A DNA stretch of 64,000 nt from Eupeodes corollae (Eukaryota; Arthropoda; Insecta; Diptera; Syrphidae). The stretch is taken from NCBI RefSeq assembly GCF_945859685.1, contig NC_079147.1, positions 284,309,679 through 284,373,678 of the forward strand, read 5' to 3'. The position numbers were made by a program, and so were the translations under genes. The notes beneath the pieces were generated by a model that ran no database searches, was not told the origin of the DNA, and worked only from the letters and a program-made list of their open reading frames with translations. Within the stretch, counting starts at the first letter, position 1, and each line of letters begins with the position of its first letter. This document shows, one piece after another, positions 45,296 through 56,160 of this stretch.

Positions 45296-46155
45296 GGGTT
45301 TTTCAATTGGAGCGGATAGATTTTTTTGCCCTGTGGGGCCATTTTGTTTTGTTGACGTCTGTCAAATCTTTTGTTTATGATTCAGTTGTTTATGCAAACT
45401 CATCATGGAAAGTAAGACGATTAACAACACGATCAAAGGATAATTTTTTTTTTATCAAAATGAGTGTTCATAATGCAAACGTTGCGGGCATTGCTTCCAT
45501 TTTATGGTAGACGTGGTGGCCCTTCACAGTCGACTCTTCAATGTTTAATGGACAAATTTGATCGGTTGAGTAAACAATCAGCCAACACCTGCGGTCCGTG
45601 AAACACTAGAACATGAGGAAGTCTATTCCTAAACCGCACACAAAAATCGTCCTTCCGCAGACTTCAACTTGGTGAATTTTGCTTCGGGACTTGGTTTGTT
45701 GGGTGAGGCCCTAGTTCACACAGGACTGTAGCGCCACCTTAAGTTAGTAAGTAAGCACCTGGCATACATTCGTACACCATCCAACTGACCCAGGAGCTCA
45801 AAGATCATGACTAGACAACGCCGTTTGTTCACTGACTGGGCCTCAAATCGTTAAGAAGATGACCCCAATGTTTGGTAAAAAAATCATCTTTAGTGACGAG
45901 GCACATTTTTGGATGAATGGCTGTGCTAACAAGCAAAATTGTTGTCTATGGGACGAAACCATCCCACGCGAGGTTCACTAAGTGATATTGCATCCTCAAA
46001 AAGCTACCGTTTGGTGTGGATTTTGGGCCGGCAGCCTAATTAGTCCGAACTTTTTTGAAAACGAAGTTAGTAAGGCGGTAGCCATCAACATAGAGCGCTA
46101 CATAACGATCATAACTAATTTCTTATGGCCAAAATTGAACCATGTGGACTTAGAC
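45296..46155 (+). mobile_element. Tc1/mariner-superfamily element, relic 2
   Basis: Starts with GGGTTTTTCAATTGGAGCGG, probably the terminal repeat. Near 45404 is the transposase start, then a decayed helix-turn-helix part. After the RTE-J insertion, catalytic-domain blocks follow: GIHSYTIQLTQELKDHD, KIIFSDEAHFWMNGCANKQN (first catalytic Asp in S-D-E-A), ILHPQKATVWCGFWAGSLIS, and ITNFLWPKLNHVDLD. The second and third catalytic positions are missing because the copy ends at about 46155. No downstream inverted repeat. Confidence 0.8.
45695..45757 (+). mobile_element. tiny RTE-J 3' tail inserted in the mariner
   Basis: About 60 bp: TTGTTGGGTGAGGCCCTAGT, then TCACACAGGACTGTAGCGCC and ACCTTAAGTTAGTAAGTAAG. 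It is an inverted match to 43066-43120. The mariner frame reads up to GGGACTTGG and resumes at CACCTGGCATACATTC, so ACTTGG/ACCTGG may be the target duplication with one change. Confidence 0.85.
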
Positions 46156-46189
46156 AAGGTTTCAGAATTGTCTTAAGCCAACACTTTCG

Positions 46190-46465
46190 TCATTCAGGCT
46201 TAGCGCTTCTCTTTATCCTTTTTGTTGGGCCCTTTTCATTCAAACTTTGCATCCAAAGTAATTCTAAGTTATTTGGCTGTATTGGTCTTAGGAAACTTCC
46301 TTGTGGTATACCGGCATCAACTTTCTTTCGGTTTCAAGTAATATTGTTCGTAATGTATTTTAAAGAGTTGTTTTATAAAATAGTATTCCAGTGTTTCAGA
46401 GTACTGATAATAATGCTTGAGAAGGTCAACATGCACATTGTACTGAAGTCTCAAGTAGTACTTCT
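46190..46465 (-). pseudogene. Jockey-type RT scrap with internal deletion
   Basis: One minus frame reads RKKVDAGIPQGSFLRPI (RT motif G-[IV]-P-Q-G-S-x-L-x-P). Immediately after, another frame reads FPKTNTAK and LRITLDAKFE (the later T-S-T-A-K-Y-L-G-I-x-L-D-x-[RK]-L block). The normal distance between them is over 100 residues, so a deletion joined them. Confidence 0.55.
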
Positions 46466-48360
46466 TTAAGTGTCTTTTTCATCACATCCGTAAATCGGAA
46501 TCAATCGGATTTCATCTAGATATTATTTTGCTGAAATCTTTCAGTTTTTTTTTTTTTTTTAACTTTTTTTGAAGAAGTACAGAACATTATATTTGTTGGT
46601 GTAATTATTTTAACATCTTTTTATTTTATCACAAAAAGTCTCAAGATTTGTATCCTTATAAATTTTCCACATCGCTCAATTTTTCCTCAGTGAAATGAAT
46701 GTCCTTAACTAGCATCATTTAATTTTAAATATTGCATTTCTCGATTTATTAGTGCTAAAGTTTGTAAGAGGTGCAGTGCGTATAAGATCATAGCTGTTGC
46801 CTCCTTGCCCTTTGTATAACAACTTTAAATACCTATCTAAACAGGGTCAAGACCAATGTAAAAAAACAAAACATTAAGTTCTTATTCACAGCTTTCTATT
46901 AATATTACCTAACGACCAAATGTTCCATATCTTCCTAAATTTGATATTTTTATTGAAGTCAAAAATAAAATTCTTTAGGTCGGTACCTTTGACAACGGTA
47001 CAGACAACACATTTTAAAACACCCTTGACTCGAAATCGTATTAAAAACTGATGATAAATCATAACCGTTGTCATTTTTATCGACAGAAACAATTCGTTTT
47101 TCTCTGTGTTGTGTGTGCCTTAAAATCTCAATCAATTCGTAATAATTCCCATAAGTCTGCTCTGCTGTCAAATCATAATGACAGGTTCAAATGGGATTTT
47201 GATTATATTCCTATATTTTTTTTTTTTTTTTTTTTTTTTTAAATAAATATCTCGAAAATGTTTGCCATACAAAAGTAAAAAAAAAATATGAAAACAGAAT
47301 AAATCCTTTCATCATTTCGGTATCGCAGAATTTTACAATAAAACAGTTTCAGTTCTGAATTAAATAACAACCCAGAAGCCGGGCCACTGCTAAAATGGGT
47401 TGACTATCGGACTGACACACAAGAAGAGGTATTCAAAAATGATGAACTCAAAAAAAGGATACCAAAAAGGACTTTCAACTGATCACCATATTTGTAGAAG
47501 TATAAAAAATGTGACCATACGAAGGCTTTTATGATAACTTTAGAGTAAAATATTAATTTTGAAATGCAACATCTACATACATAGCAACGCAGACAGGTTT
47601 GCATTCTTAAAAGAGTTCCAACTTGAGATTTTAATCATATATGTATGTGTGTATGTAGGACATTTGGATGTTACAGAAGTCAAAAAACGTATGTAGATCC
47701 GGCGCGCATTTTCTTCAATGGCATTTACATTTTTGAAGATAAATTTATTTAGCTGGAATATTTTTAAATCTCAAAATAAAAGTCCTTTTCTTAAACAAAC
47801 TCTTTAGATAAAGGAGCAAGTTCGCTCTGCCGAGTAGTGTATTTAATTTTCAGAATTGAGACCTATCAAAATGTTTTGTTGTTTTTGTTCTTGAAAAGTA
47901 TTTGAATAAGTTGAAATAAAAAACCAGGGAAATTTGAGCGAAAAAAAATCACAATTGAACTTCCGACGCCTAATACTGCGATTTAGTTGCCGAATTAATA
48001 CTTCGGATATCCGGATAGTTAAAACAAATTCAAATCGCGGATGAAGTGTCCAAAGTTATTAAAGATCGTGGGATAATTAAATGAGATAATTTAGGCTCGA
48101 AACCATCCTGACAGTGTTCTTTACCCTTATCTGGATCCGGATCTAGTAAAATGATCTTAATATGGATTCAGGTATCTGAAATATCCGAATAGCATCAAGT
48201 ATCAACTTTCTCAATTAGTTATCTGGATATTTTGTTATCGGCCGCTTTTTAGATCGAATAGTATCGTTCTTTCATTTCCTTCTCTTTTACCCCAGTTTCT
48301 ATAACTTGCCTAAATTAAAATTGTTATTAATATACTTAAAATGTTTAAATAAGATACCGG
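46466..48360. other. no gene seen; 25-T run
   Basis: 1.9 kb AT-rich with a T run at 47216-47240. Minus-strand frames at 46886-47171 have ordinary composition but no recognised domain. Confidence 0.45.
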
Positions 48361-48552
48361 TTGATTTTAAAGCAGAGCTGGGTAAAGCATTCCACATTCT
48401 TGTTGTTTGGTCAAAAAAGAATGTCTAGACTCCAAAGGAAATTGAGCTTAAAGATTAGATAATTAGAAATTTTAGAAATGTGGACATTAAAACTAAATTG
48501 TTAAAGACATATATTTTTTATATTATTCCTCTTACTCAAAACTTCAAGTAAC
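48361..48552 (-). pseudogene. possible family N 3'-end scrap
   Basis: GAGCTGGGTAAAGCATTCCA followed by CATTC is the inverse of the family N segment at about 62346-62372 (GAATGTGGAATGCTTTACCA). A similar CATTCTTG piece is at about 48787-48810. Very short, so tentative. Confidence 0.35.
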
Positions 48553-48655
48553 CGTGGCTTAAACTCTAGGACTGTAGGACCTCTCCATCCTAGACAACAT
48601 TACTTTCACACAGGAATGGTTTTGAGTTGTTAGTCACTAGGACCTAATTCTTATC
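48553..48655 (+). mobile_element. tRNA-derived SINE, copy S6 (3' part only)
   Basis: Matches the S4 body from GGACTGTAGGACC through CACACAGGAATGGTTTTGAG and TAGTCACTAGGACCTA, lacking head and final tail. Confidence 0.7.
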
Positions 48656-48984
48656 TAGCATCGGTTATGATTATCCTTAAAATATTTAAAGTTTAAAAAT
48701 ATTGCGAGCATTTAAGGATCTAAGAAGAGATATCGGTGGACATTAAGCTTAAACTTTAGAATACTGAATGTAATAACTAGATTTTTTAAAGTATTCCACA
48801 TTCTTGAAGTGCAGCCGGAAAAACGATCTCTTTTAGTGGCAATACTGCTAAAATGTAAATTATTGGTCATTTCTAGAAGTTTGAGTACAACAGCTGAGTT
48901 TAAGGGGGGCTAGAATGCAACTAACTATTTCTATAGAACATTTTTTGTACAAATATCTGCATAACAGACAACAGCCGAAGGAAG

Positions 48985-50995
48985 GTATGCCGATATTTTT
49001 GCTGAGTTAAACCAACATAGGTTCTTGACATTGCAGGTCAGTCCGCCAACACTCTACACTTGTTTGTTACATCTGATCCTAATAAATATGCAATCGGTAC
49101 ATTATCTCCTCTAGGCACATCCTATCTGCTAATTTCTCATGCCGAAAAACTCCAGTTAAATAGAAAATCCCTAGGAGAACCGTAACATGAAAAAGCCAAT
49201 TGGGATGGTCTCAACGACTTCTTTAGGAACTTTAACTGTTCTCTATGCTACCTCGATAGTGACTTCGATTCCAAAAATGATATGGTTAAAAATATAATCC
49301 TATAAATTTTTACATGACCAGATATTACCGCTAAAAATACTACAATGTAGCAAAGGTATTCAAAATTTCTGGTCGTTTGAAACAAATGTGTGCGACACTA
49401 CGTCATTGTCAGTTCCAACGCTCGTTTCCAATTACTCTTCTTTTGTAAACTCGATTGATAAAGCCAATTTGCTTGCAGCACAGTTTGCTGTTAATTCAAT
49501 GCTGCCAGTGAGTGACATGACTCCGAGTGTACTTGAAAACGTTAACGATTCTATGGGACGAATCTTCTTTCGCACTCGTTCCGTTACTAGAGTACTTAAA
49601 AATCTTGACATTCACAAATCCGCTGGCTCAGATAGTATCCCCGCTATTGTTCTGAAGAGGTGTTATTCAACCCTGGCAAAACCACTGCGTACGCTTTTCC
49701 ATCTGTCCTTTTCTACTGATCTCTTTCCGAGTGGATTGAAAATTGCATTTGTCCAGTCTGTCCTCTAAAAGACGAATCCTCCTCTCCCTCTAACTATCGA
49801 CCTATAGCACTTACGTCCCTTCTTTCCAAGGTCATGAAAACGCTGATCAATTTTCAGCTTAAGAAATATCTTAATGAAAGGAAACTTCTTAATGACCAGC
49901 AGTATGGCTTTCGTTGAAATTGGTCCACTGGTGATCTCATGGTTTATCTCACCGAACAGGTGAACAAATTTGTACATCGTTTTCAAGAAAGGAAGATTAT
50001 TGAACTTGAAAGGCATTTGATAAAGTATGGCATCAAGCTCTCTTATCGAAAATGAGTGCTTTTGGTATTGATGAATCTATTTTTTTTTTGGGTTAAAAAT
50101 TACCTTCAATTCAAGTAGCATTGGACGGGTTCAGATCTGTTATCCACAAAGTAAACTCTGGTATGCCTCAGGGCTCCATGTGGTCTCCGACTCTCTTCCT
50201 TATATTCATAAATAATCTTTTGTCTGAAAGTTCTATTTCACTACATTGTTTTGCTTATGACAGTACCCTCAGCTTCTTATATTCGTTTCTAGATTCTCAT
50301 CCTTGTTCTTCGGATGTGGACTACCAACGGCAATCTTATGAGAAGCTCATTCAATTTTGATCTTGACAGTATTTTTCATTTAGGAAACAAAAACCGTGTA
50401 GAATTTAATGCTTAAAAAACTAAATACTGTCTACTAATGCAAAAGCATAACCTTCCCCATATGCCACTATCCATGCGTGGTACTTGCATTGTGGAGACTG
50501 AACAGCTTTCAGTTATAGGTATGTGCATGAGAAATCACCTGTTGTGGAGTGATCATATATTTGAAATCGCCAAAAATGCTGCTAAACGTTTAAGTTTTCT
50601 CCAACAATGCTAGAAGTTTTTTTTACAATTCTGATCTGGATATGATTTACAAAGCTTTTATTCGTCCAAAATGCGAGTATAACTCTCATATCGGGCTGGT
50701 GCTTCAATAACGTACTTAAGTCTTTTGGATAGAATTGAAAAGAGAGCTAGGAATGAATGAATCAGTTTACCCTTGCGTCCAATTTCGAACGTAGTGTGCC
50801 TTTAGCGATTGTTTCTTTAGCCGCACTACACGAATGTGGAATGCTCAATATTTCCCACTCAATACAATGTGATGACCTATGTATAAAACTAATATGCATC
50901 GGCATCTCCCTTATAATGCTGTCCTCAGTTCCTAATTGCTCGCACTGTGTTTAATCATTATAAGGGTATTCGTTACCCCTTTAGTGCACGCTCAG
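48985..50995 (+). pseudogene. Family N non-LTR relic, most complete copy
   Basis: Order on the plus strand: endonuclease end (LHLFVTSDPNKYAIGTLSPL, GTSYLLIS at 49045-49130, with the S-D-H His lost); linker; 49388-49768 with KSAGSDSIPAIVLKRCYSTL; RT fingers in another frame near 49775-49930 (LTSLLSKVMKTLINFQLKKY, LNDQQYGFR); motif A near 50005 (ERHLIKYGI, decayed); palm at 50121-50360 (HKVNSGMPQGSMWSPTLFLI, then AYDSTLSFL for the A-D-D motif, with Tyr replacing the first Asp); thumb near 50490-50550 (ELSVIGMCMRNHLLWSDHI); 3' coding end to about 50960. Several frameshifts and two catalytic losses: inactive. Confidence 0.8.
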
Positions 50996-52480
50996 AATTA
51001 ACAAAAATAAAAGAAAAACAGGAAACATTAATAAAGCTGTGAAAGTTCTACCTCCTGTCTTTTTGATGCTTTAAAAAAGTCTTAAGCTTGTTATATAGGC
51101 ACCTAATCAAATGTGGAGTTATACCCAAGTTTGAAGATTCAGACTAAAAATGTATGCTTTTCTGGACTGATGAACCCGCTCCTAATTTAATACGCTATAG
51201 TCTTGAGGACTTTTGTATATTCTCCAAAAATGCATTAAAATTGTCATTTTACAAAATTCAATATTTCCTCATGAACGGTCACCCTATTCGAATTTTTACA
51301 AATACCATATGTCATCGAGTAGCTTTATGCAATGAAATGTCCCATAGTTAATAGTGTTTATCACTTGAATTCCTAGCAAAAGGATACTTTGAAAGGCAGC
51401 AACATCCACATCATAGGTAAAGCTTCTACTCCTCGCTCGCGGCGGACATGATATGATATGATATGATACCTTACCTATACCTTACCTGGTGCTTTATCTG
51501 AGATAGGTACAAGTGCCATTCAACTAGCTCTGTTAACATCGTCGTCGTCCTTAGTCTTCATCATGTCGTCGTCGGTCGTCAAAGGTATATAAACCTACCC
51601 TAGTATTGCTGGGGGTACTGACTACTGATGGTTCAGTTCAGTCGTCCTTGTTGCCTTTGCCGTTGACGTTGACGTTGAGGTTATATTTATTGAAATGGGT
51701 CACGTGCACAAAAATATTACTGAAGTGTTTCCTTCCGTCACATATGGCTTCCAATACACATCAGGATCAGCATCAGGACGAACTAAAGGATGACATTTCT
51801 TCTGCTATTGCTGCTCCTGTGTATATTTTGTATTCTTTTGTTCGTTTTGTTCCTTCTTTTCACTTGGAATGATGTTTCTCCTTACAAAAGGAACCAAAAG
51901 CAAACGATAGCTTTCAGTTTTGAGTTTTTTTTCTTTATATTGAATTTTGTTCTTCTTCTTCTGCTTCGCTGTAGCCAAAGTTAAAAAAAGGATAACGAAG
52001 AAAAAAAAAAACAGTTAAGAAAATGTTTTTCAATTGAAATTTATATTGGAAATATGCAGTCGATTGTAAGGATTATGAGAAGCAGTTTAAGGATATATAG
52101 ATAACAGTCAGTTGAAAAGTAGGTACGAGTTGTAGATGGTATGTTTAGGGATTGGAATTGGGATTGGGAGTTAGGAGTTGGGACTTGCTTCGAGAAGAAG
52201 ATAAGATAAAAAAAAACATAATAAACTTTTCGCTATAGAGAGAGTGATGGAGACGAGAGAGAAAGGTCCTGCCTCTCGTTGCTGAAGTGGAAGATGTGTT
52301 TTTGCAATATCAGTTGAGAAGATGTTATTCCTTTAAATTGAATATAAAATGGCGACAATTTATGCAGGGATTTGAATTTAATAATAATATTGAGCGAGCA
52401 GAAGATGATCTTTTTTTTGTGTTGGATATTATGTTATTAGGAAAGTAAGATTGTTGTTTTCTTTTTGCTTCTCATAATTT
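50757..52480 (+). repeat. 1.7-kb duplication, copy 1
   Basis: Nearly identical to 62277-64000 in the same orientation, differing by scattered substitutions and 1-5 base indels in runs. The GATAT array has one more unit here at about 51450-51472. It starts in the 3' end of family N and continues into sequence seen nowhere else. Small indels put the open frames of the two copies out of register, which argues against protein coding for most of it. A TATATAAA at 51586-51593 and a TCAGTT initiator-like element at 51633 are 49 bp apart, wider than a normal core promoter. Confidence 0.9.
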
Positions 52481-53209
52481 CCAGTATTGAATGTCAACCT
52501 GATGTTGTTGTCCTTTTTTTCGTTTTTAGTTGGTTCGAGAAGTTGTAAGTAAATTAAAATAAGCCAACCAACTGGCGGTGTTTAATGTTAACAAGAAATC
52601 AGGAACTTGGATGTCCGATGCGCGTTATTAATTTTTTTTGTTAAGATATTTGAAATCAAATTGAAAGTTTCACAGTTGAATTGATACATTTACAGAAACT
52701 ACAAAAATTACTTTTTCTTATATGGAACAGGAGTGGATATTAGAAAAGGACTTCTTCAGATTTTTATCTTAGAAACCTCTGGAACGGTATATTCTTCAAA
52801 ACTGTAATTTAAGCTGTTTTTTCTTTCTTAAAAAGTACACTTGACAATACAATCAAAGTACCTGTGCCAATGAATTTCCGAATTTCATTAGCATTCGAAA
52901 ACCGAAATTTTGTTTTTACACTGAGAGAGGTAACGGTGCAATCTCGAAGGTCGTTTTAAAGAACACAAAAATAAAAAATAAAGCAAATAAATTTCATTAC
53001 AGGGAATCATCAGCGAAATATGTGCCAAACAAAGGCAAAGTTATGGTTGAATTCATGTGTGCTCATCCCGATTTAGGTAAGGCTCGTTTGAAGGCCTCGG
53101 ACGTCAGAAACACTTAAACAATTCGTGGGAAAGACTTTTGTCATCTTTAAATGCGGAACAGTTCCTCTCGAAAAGCATTCAATACATAATTGAAAGCGGT
53201 TTTTTTTTA
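52481..53209. other. no gene seen
   Basis: AT-rich; near 53015-53110 the frame is briefly open (KVMVEFMCAHPD-like) without a recognised domain. Confidence 0.4.
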
Positions 53210-53509
53210 CGACCTATAAGTCTATCATCATTCCTTTCTTAAGACCTTGGAAAGATTGATTGATATCCATTTAAAGGAAAGTATCGATACAAGACTTCTG
53301 TCCTCGTCTCAACATGCCTACTGTAAAGGTAAATCGGTGGAAACAGCGTTACACACTTTAGTACAAACCGTCGAATATTCCCTCCATCATAATAGTTCAC
53401 TATGATTGCTTTCGTTGACATCGAAGGTTCCTTTAACAACGTGGACACATCTTCAATCACATCTGCACTAACATCACGCTTTGCTTCGGGAGTTAATTCA
53501 TTTAATGCT
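53210..53509 (+). pseudogene. LOA-like RT, copy 4, part before the copia insertion
   Basis: Plus-strand blocks RPISLSSFLLKTLERLIDIH, SSSQHAYCKGKSVETALHTL and, after a frameshift, IAFVDIEGSFNNVDTSS-like (motif A). It ends in RELIHLM, just before the copia LTR; the next residues of the RT resume at 57585 in the same frame relation. The SRELIHL/LTSR join matches the uninterrupted copy 1. Confidence 0.85.
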
Positions 53510-53702
53510 TGATGAAATATTCGTCTCCTTGAAGAATATTTCTAGAGTTTTCCTTTTTTAAATTAAACAACTTCTTCGTACGTTGAACAAAAACAGAATA
53601 ATACAAATTTTATTTCAAAGTCAAAACATATTTTACAAAACATAAGTGATCATATATAATTGGAACAGTAGATTTTATATAAAGTATTTTTCATTTACAA
53701 CA
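53510..53702 (-). repeat. copia 3' LTR (193 bp)
   Basis: Minus-strand TGTTGTAAATG...ATTTCATCA. It is longer than the 5' LTR by 50 bp, holding the segment CAAAGTCAAAACATATTTTA to ATATAATTGGA (plus strand) absent from the other LTR. Confidence 0.93.
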
Positions 53703-53710
53703 TTCCCACT
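53703..53710 (-). promoter_or_regulatory. polypurine tract of the copia
   Basis: AGTGGGAA on the minus strand, immediately before the 3' LTR; the primer for plus-strand DNA in LTR elements. Confidence 0.8.
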
Positions 53711-53730
53711 AAAACTTTATTTGATAAAAT

Positions 53731-54366
53731 CTAAAAAATGCCCATTAATTTCGAAAATTTAATATTCTTTGCAAGAGGTAAAGATTTAGTAAAAATGTCT
53801 GCAACCATATTGTTTGTATCTATTGTTCTTAAAGTGATTTGCTTATTAATAATTGTTTCTCTTACAAAATGATGACGAACTTGAATGTGTTTTGTACGTT
53901 GTCTATAAGCTTCATTCATAGCAAGATCAATCGCTCCTCGATTATCACAAAAAATGTTGGTTGGAGTTAGGTTTGTATTAAAAATTTCTTCTTCAAGACC
54001 TCTTAACCACAACGCTTCTTGCACTGAGGATCCTAAAGCCATATACTCAGCTTCGCAGGTCTATAATGCTGTAGTTGTTTGTTTTTTAGATCCCCAAGAA
54101 ATCGCTCCACCTTGACTGAGAAACACGTAACCTGTGATTGACTTTCTCTCATCTGGATCATTGGCATAGTCAGCATCACAGAAACCTTTTACATTAAATT
54201 CTTCTGACTTGAAATAGTTCAATTTGTAGTCAATTGTTCCTTTTAGGTATCGCAACACACGTTTAGCTGCCTTCCAATGTTCATGTCCGGGGTTATTGTT
54301 GAAACGACTGAGTAGGTTTACTGCATAACATATATCGGGACGAGTTAACTGTGCAGCAAACAACAA
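53731..54366 (-). pseudogene. copia RNase H region
   Basis: Minus frames 54061-54366 and 53731-54042, separated by a stop at about 54061. The first shows TRPDICYAVNLLSRF, HWKAAKRVLRYLKGT and GFCDADYANDPDERKSITGY (first catalytic Asp). The second has EALWLRGLEEEIF, IFCDNRGAIDLAMN (C-D-N block) and RTKHIQVRHHFVRE, ending near TKSLPLAKN. These are the standard blocks of copia-type RNase H. The stop between them would end translation before the second half. Confidence 0.9.
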
Positions 54367-54381
54367 ACTTCCGATTAACTC

Positions 54382-55476
54382 TTAGTAGGGAATTTTAGCC
54401 ATTTCTTCTTCTTCTTCTTTTGTTGAGGGACTTTGTTCTTTGCTCAATTTCACATTGGAATCTAAGGGTGTACTAACTGGATTACATGATTGCATGCTAA
54501 AACGTTCAAGCATTTTTAAAATGTATTGTTTTTGATTTATTGATATTTTTTTCTTAAAATCATATTCTAAATGTAGTCCCAAAAAAGACTTTGCTGGTCC
54601 AAGCACTTTTAATTTGAAATTTTCTTGAAGATGTTCTACTAATTTATTTCTTGAAATTTCATTTTTCCAAAGTATAAAAATGTCATCTACGTATACCATC
54701 AAAATTAAAAAATCTTCAGAACCTTCGTCAAAAACATAAATACATTGATCTGTTTTCAACTGCTTGAATCCAAATAGTTTTAATACTTGAGTTAACTTCA
54801 TGTTCCACATTCTTGACGATTGTTTAAGTCCGTAAATTGGCTTGTGAAGTTTTAAGACTTTACCTTCTGGTATATCGAGACCTTCTGGAGCTTTTAAATA
54901 AATCTCCTCTTGCAAAAAGGCTGTTACTGCATCTAAGTGATCAATATGTAAGTCTTTGTTCAGTGCTAATGATAAAAGATAACGCATCGAGTTGTATCTA
55001 ATAACTGGTGAATAAGTCTCTTGATAATCCACTCCACTACGTTGTCCACATCCTCGTGCTACAAGTCTTGCCTTGTATCTCGATATTTCACCTTTTTCAT
55101 TTCGTTTGGTCTTAAAAATCCATTTTGTTGTTAAAGCCTTTCTTTCCTCTGGTAGATCTGCTATAGTCCCTGTCTTATTTTCTTCCAATGAATTAACTTC
55201 ATCTTTTGCTGCTTCTGACCATTTTTTTGCGTTTTCACTGTTTATGGCTTCATAACAATTTTCTGGATCATCGTCACAGTGAACGTTATCAGCCAAAAAA
55301 CTAACACATTTACTCCTTTTTGTTTGGTTTCGAATTCTTTCAGAACGACGAATAATTATTTCTTTATTTTCTGTTGGTCCTAGTATTTCTTTTGGTTGAG
55401 GTGGTATAACATCTGCGTTTGAAGTACTAGGTAAATCTAATTTAACAGAATCAAGATTTCCTTCCTTCTTTTTCAT
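54382..55476 (-). pseudogene. copia reverse transcriptase
   Basis: 364-residue frame. Order: a linker rich in Pro/Glu; the WSEAAKDEVNSLEENKTGT block; KWIFKTKRNEKGEISRYKAR and LVARGCGQ; DYQETYSPVIRYNSMRYLLS; HLDAVTAFLQEEIYLKAPEG (catalytic Asp, normally M-D-V-x-T-A-F-L-N-G); LHKPIYGLKQSSRMWN; LMVYVDDIFIL (catalytic Y-V-D-D intact); LGPAKSFLGLHLEYD; and STPLDSNVKLS. It ends at a stop after AKIPY where members read on into RNase H. The RT domain itself looks nearly intact. Confidence 0.93.
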
Positions 55477-56083
55477 AACAGTTTCCCACTAAATCTTGAT
55501 TTTTTGCTGTTTGTTCTTGGTTGAATTGTTCAGATTTTTCTGTTCCTGGGAAATACATTTCATTTTCTATAAATGTAACATCACAACTTATTAGTAGCTG
55601 TCTCTGGATTGGGTCATATAATCTATAGGCTTTAGTTGTTTCGGAATATCCCACCATAATACACTTTGTGGATTTCAAATCCCATTTCTTGCGTTTTTCC
55701 TTAGGCGTTAAAACCATAGCAATGCATCCAAGAACGCGCAAATGAGACAAATTCTTGTCTACGCCACTCCAAATTTCTTCTGGCAACTTATAATTTATCT
55801 TTTTTCTTGGAATTCTATTAAGTAAATACGCAGCAGTGCATATAGCTTCTGCCCAATAAAATTTCTTCAAATTTGCATCTGCCATCATGGTACGAGCCAT
55901 TTCACATAAGCTTCTATTCATGCGTTCCGCTTTCCCATTCTGTTGAGGGTTGTACGGAGCTGAAGTTTGGTGAACAATGCCATTTTCTGCACAAACTTTT
56001 TTCATATCAGCATTGCAATATTCCAAGCCATTATCCGTTCTTAATATTTTAATCTTTTTTTTCAGTTTGATTCTCGGAAACAT
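55451..56083 (-). pseudogene. copia integrase, core and C-terminal part
   Basis: 210-residue frame with ILRTDNGLEYC (second catalytic Asp), SAPYNPQQNGKAERMNRSLC (third catalytic residue, Glu, in the A-E-R-M-N-R block), then FYWAEAICTAAYLLNRIP, VLGCIAMVLTPKEKRKKW and KCIMVGYSETTKAYRLYDP. The first catalytic Asp lies in the piece at 56084-56240, in another frame. Its frame overlaps the RT frame by 26 bases at 55451-55476, the mark of one frameshift. Confidence 0.9.
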
Positions 56084-56160
56084 TTTTGAAAATTTTAAAA
56101 TATTTAAAAACTTCAGATTTCATTTTCATAATGTAAACAAATACTTTTGATGAGAAATCA

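Noticed and set aside
43066..45757. A 2.7-kb element bounded by about 58-bp inverted repeats
   Set aside because: The two 'inverted repeats' are the 3' tails of two RTE-J insertions in opposite orientation; the right one lies inside a mariner reading frame.
51606..51984. Frames of 64-88 residues in the duplicated segment
   Set aside because: Single-base indels between the two copies (for example in the A run after GTGCAC) destroy the frame, so coding is unlikely.
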